Source of the DNA: Strigamia acuminata
Lineage: Eukaryota; Arthropoda; Chilopoda; Geophilomorpha; Linotaeniidae
NCBI GenBank assembly: GCA_949358305.1
Contig: OX442314.1
Span: forward strand, 46,076,581 to 46,136,580
Length of the DNA stretch: 60,000 nucleotides
Reading direction: 5' to 3'
This document shows positions 59,395-60,000 of this stretch, piece after piece. The stretch's first letter is position 1; each line of letters starts with the position of its first letter. The translations under genes were made by a program, and so were the position numbers. The notes below the pieces were generated by a model, which searched no databases, had not been told where the DNA came from, and saw only the letters and a program-made list of their open reading frames with translations.

Positions 59395-60000
59395 AAAAGT
59401 CGCGTTTGCAGCTCTGTGGCAATGTGATACCTTGAAGCCCAATTGAGAGCCTGTGATGAGCATAGCTTCTCCCTCCACTTATCTCTACAATTGGTCACTT
59501 CTCGGAATTGACTCACCAAGTGGTCACTTAACAGGTGTGTATGCATTGCTTTGAGGCTAATGTTCACCACTGTCCCAGTGTGTTGTAATTTAAATGTCCA
59601 AGTCTTGCAACACAAACATGTCTCCCTTCCTTGGCACCAACATTACTGTTTTTCCGTTCTCTTCTGTAATTGTTGCGCTCGTTTTGGAAAAAGTGACTTT
59701 TAGTCCATTATCGACGATTTTCGACGCTGATAGTAAATTAATTCCAATTGCTGGTAAACTCAACACCTTTTTAATCTTCAATTTTTCCGGTCGTGCTCCA
59801 GGACTATTTCGCCCATTCCGACTGATTTCATGATCTTTCCCTTCTACGCCATCCCGATATTCTTCTCCTCCTCGTCAAATGTGTCGAAGTATTTCGTTTC
59901 CAGCGCCGTCATATGGCTTGTTCACCCGGAGTCTAACACCCAATCGCATTGTTCGTTTCCCTCATCATATGTTTTTTCATTCATTTCGTACGTCATGAGT
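59395..60000 (-). pseudogene. Decayed Copia pol (protease and GAG-pre-integrase region)
   Basis: On the minus strand the Copia protease motif is seen as WVLDSG-stop-TSHMTALETKYF (the codon after DSG has become TGA), followed in shifting frames by LPAIGINLLSASKIVDNGLK (the conserved VPxxxxNLLSxSK-type segment) and a GAG-pre-integrase-like part (SLKAMHTHLLSDHLVS). Several stops and shifts show it is dead. The 5' part lies beyond the window edge. Confidence 0.75.

Noticed and set aside
1-60000. tRNA or rRNA genes
   Set aside because: No cloverleaf with A and B boxes and no rRNA-like conserved core was seen; a tRNA scanner was not available.

Overview
This is eukaryotic DNA, most likely from an arthropod and probably an insect. 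The evidence is AT-rich non-coding DNA, intronless-looking fragments of two conserved eukaryotic genes (a small SGT1-like TPR protein and the DNA/RNA-binding protein KIN17), Ty3/Gypsy and Copia retroelements, a DUF4817/DDE_3-type Tc1/mariner transposon, several MITEs and a Foldback element. Species and order cannot be fixed from the sequence. Almost the whole window is mobile DNA. No tRNA, rRNA or CRISPR array was seen.

Layout. 1-488: 3' end of a short-LTR Gypsy element. 489-2815: mostly unrecognised, with a C-tract-rich stretch and a weak MULE-like protein trace. 2888-3142: SGT1-like TPR ORF. 3330-17952: KIN17, split after codon 4 by a complete, very young Gypsy element (element 1, 3342-16846; 1019-bp LTRs, TSD ACAC). 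17953-20024: KIN17 3' flank (segment copy A) with a MITE. 20025-31899: Gypsy element I on the minus strand, chimeric and defective. 32124-32964: segment copy B. 32965-42117: Gypsy element II on the plus strand (TSD TGCA), lacking gag and the protease active site. 42118-43086: AT-rich. 43087-45732: a different Gypsy element with 134-bp LTRs (TSD GTTTG), internally deleted. 46539-50842: hairpin-rich solo-LTR-like DNA, a 1.2-1.5 kb tandem duplication and two abutting MITEs. 51126-53998: Tc1/mariner DD41D element with about 298-bp TIRs and an intact transposase. 54336-56529: hairpin-rich DNA containing a solo LTR (55307-56378, TSD GTGG). 57171-58442: Foldback element (TSD GCGGTTTCA). 58620-59080: inverted KIN17 C-terminal fragment. 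59395-60000: decayed Copia pol.

The most interesting system is the pair of related Gypsy families (element 1; elements I and II). Both have a tRNA-Pro-like primer site, 4-bp target duplications, and a gag end carrying the heptamer A AAA AAC, then 6 nt, then a stable hairpin, which is a canonical -1 frameshift signal. Both have a third ORF after pol that is not env-like. It has an acidic first exon, a phase-0 GT-AG intron and three conserved blocks shared between the families. Element II still carries two ORF3-region introns that element I lacks precisely, so element I behaves as a reverse transcript of spliced RNA. The LTRs and non-coding parts contain chains of hairpins whose arms differ but whose apical sequence (GAGYAARCTCRA) recurs. 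I know of no name for this structure, and it is the strongest candidate here for something undescribed.

No tool was run. Boundaries come from matching repeats by eye, and identity statements are estimates from reading.
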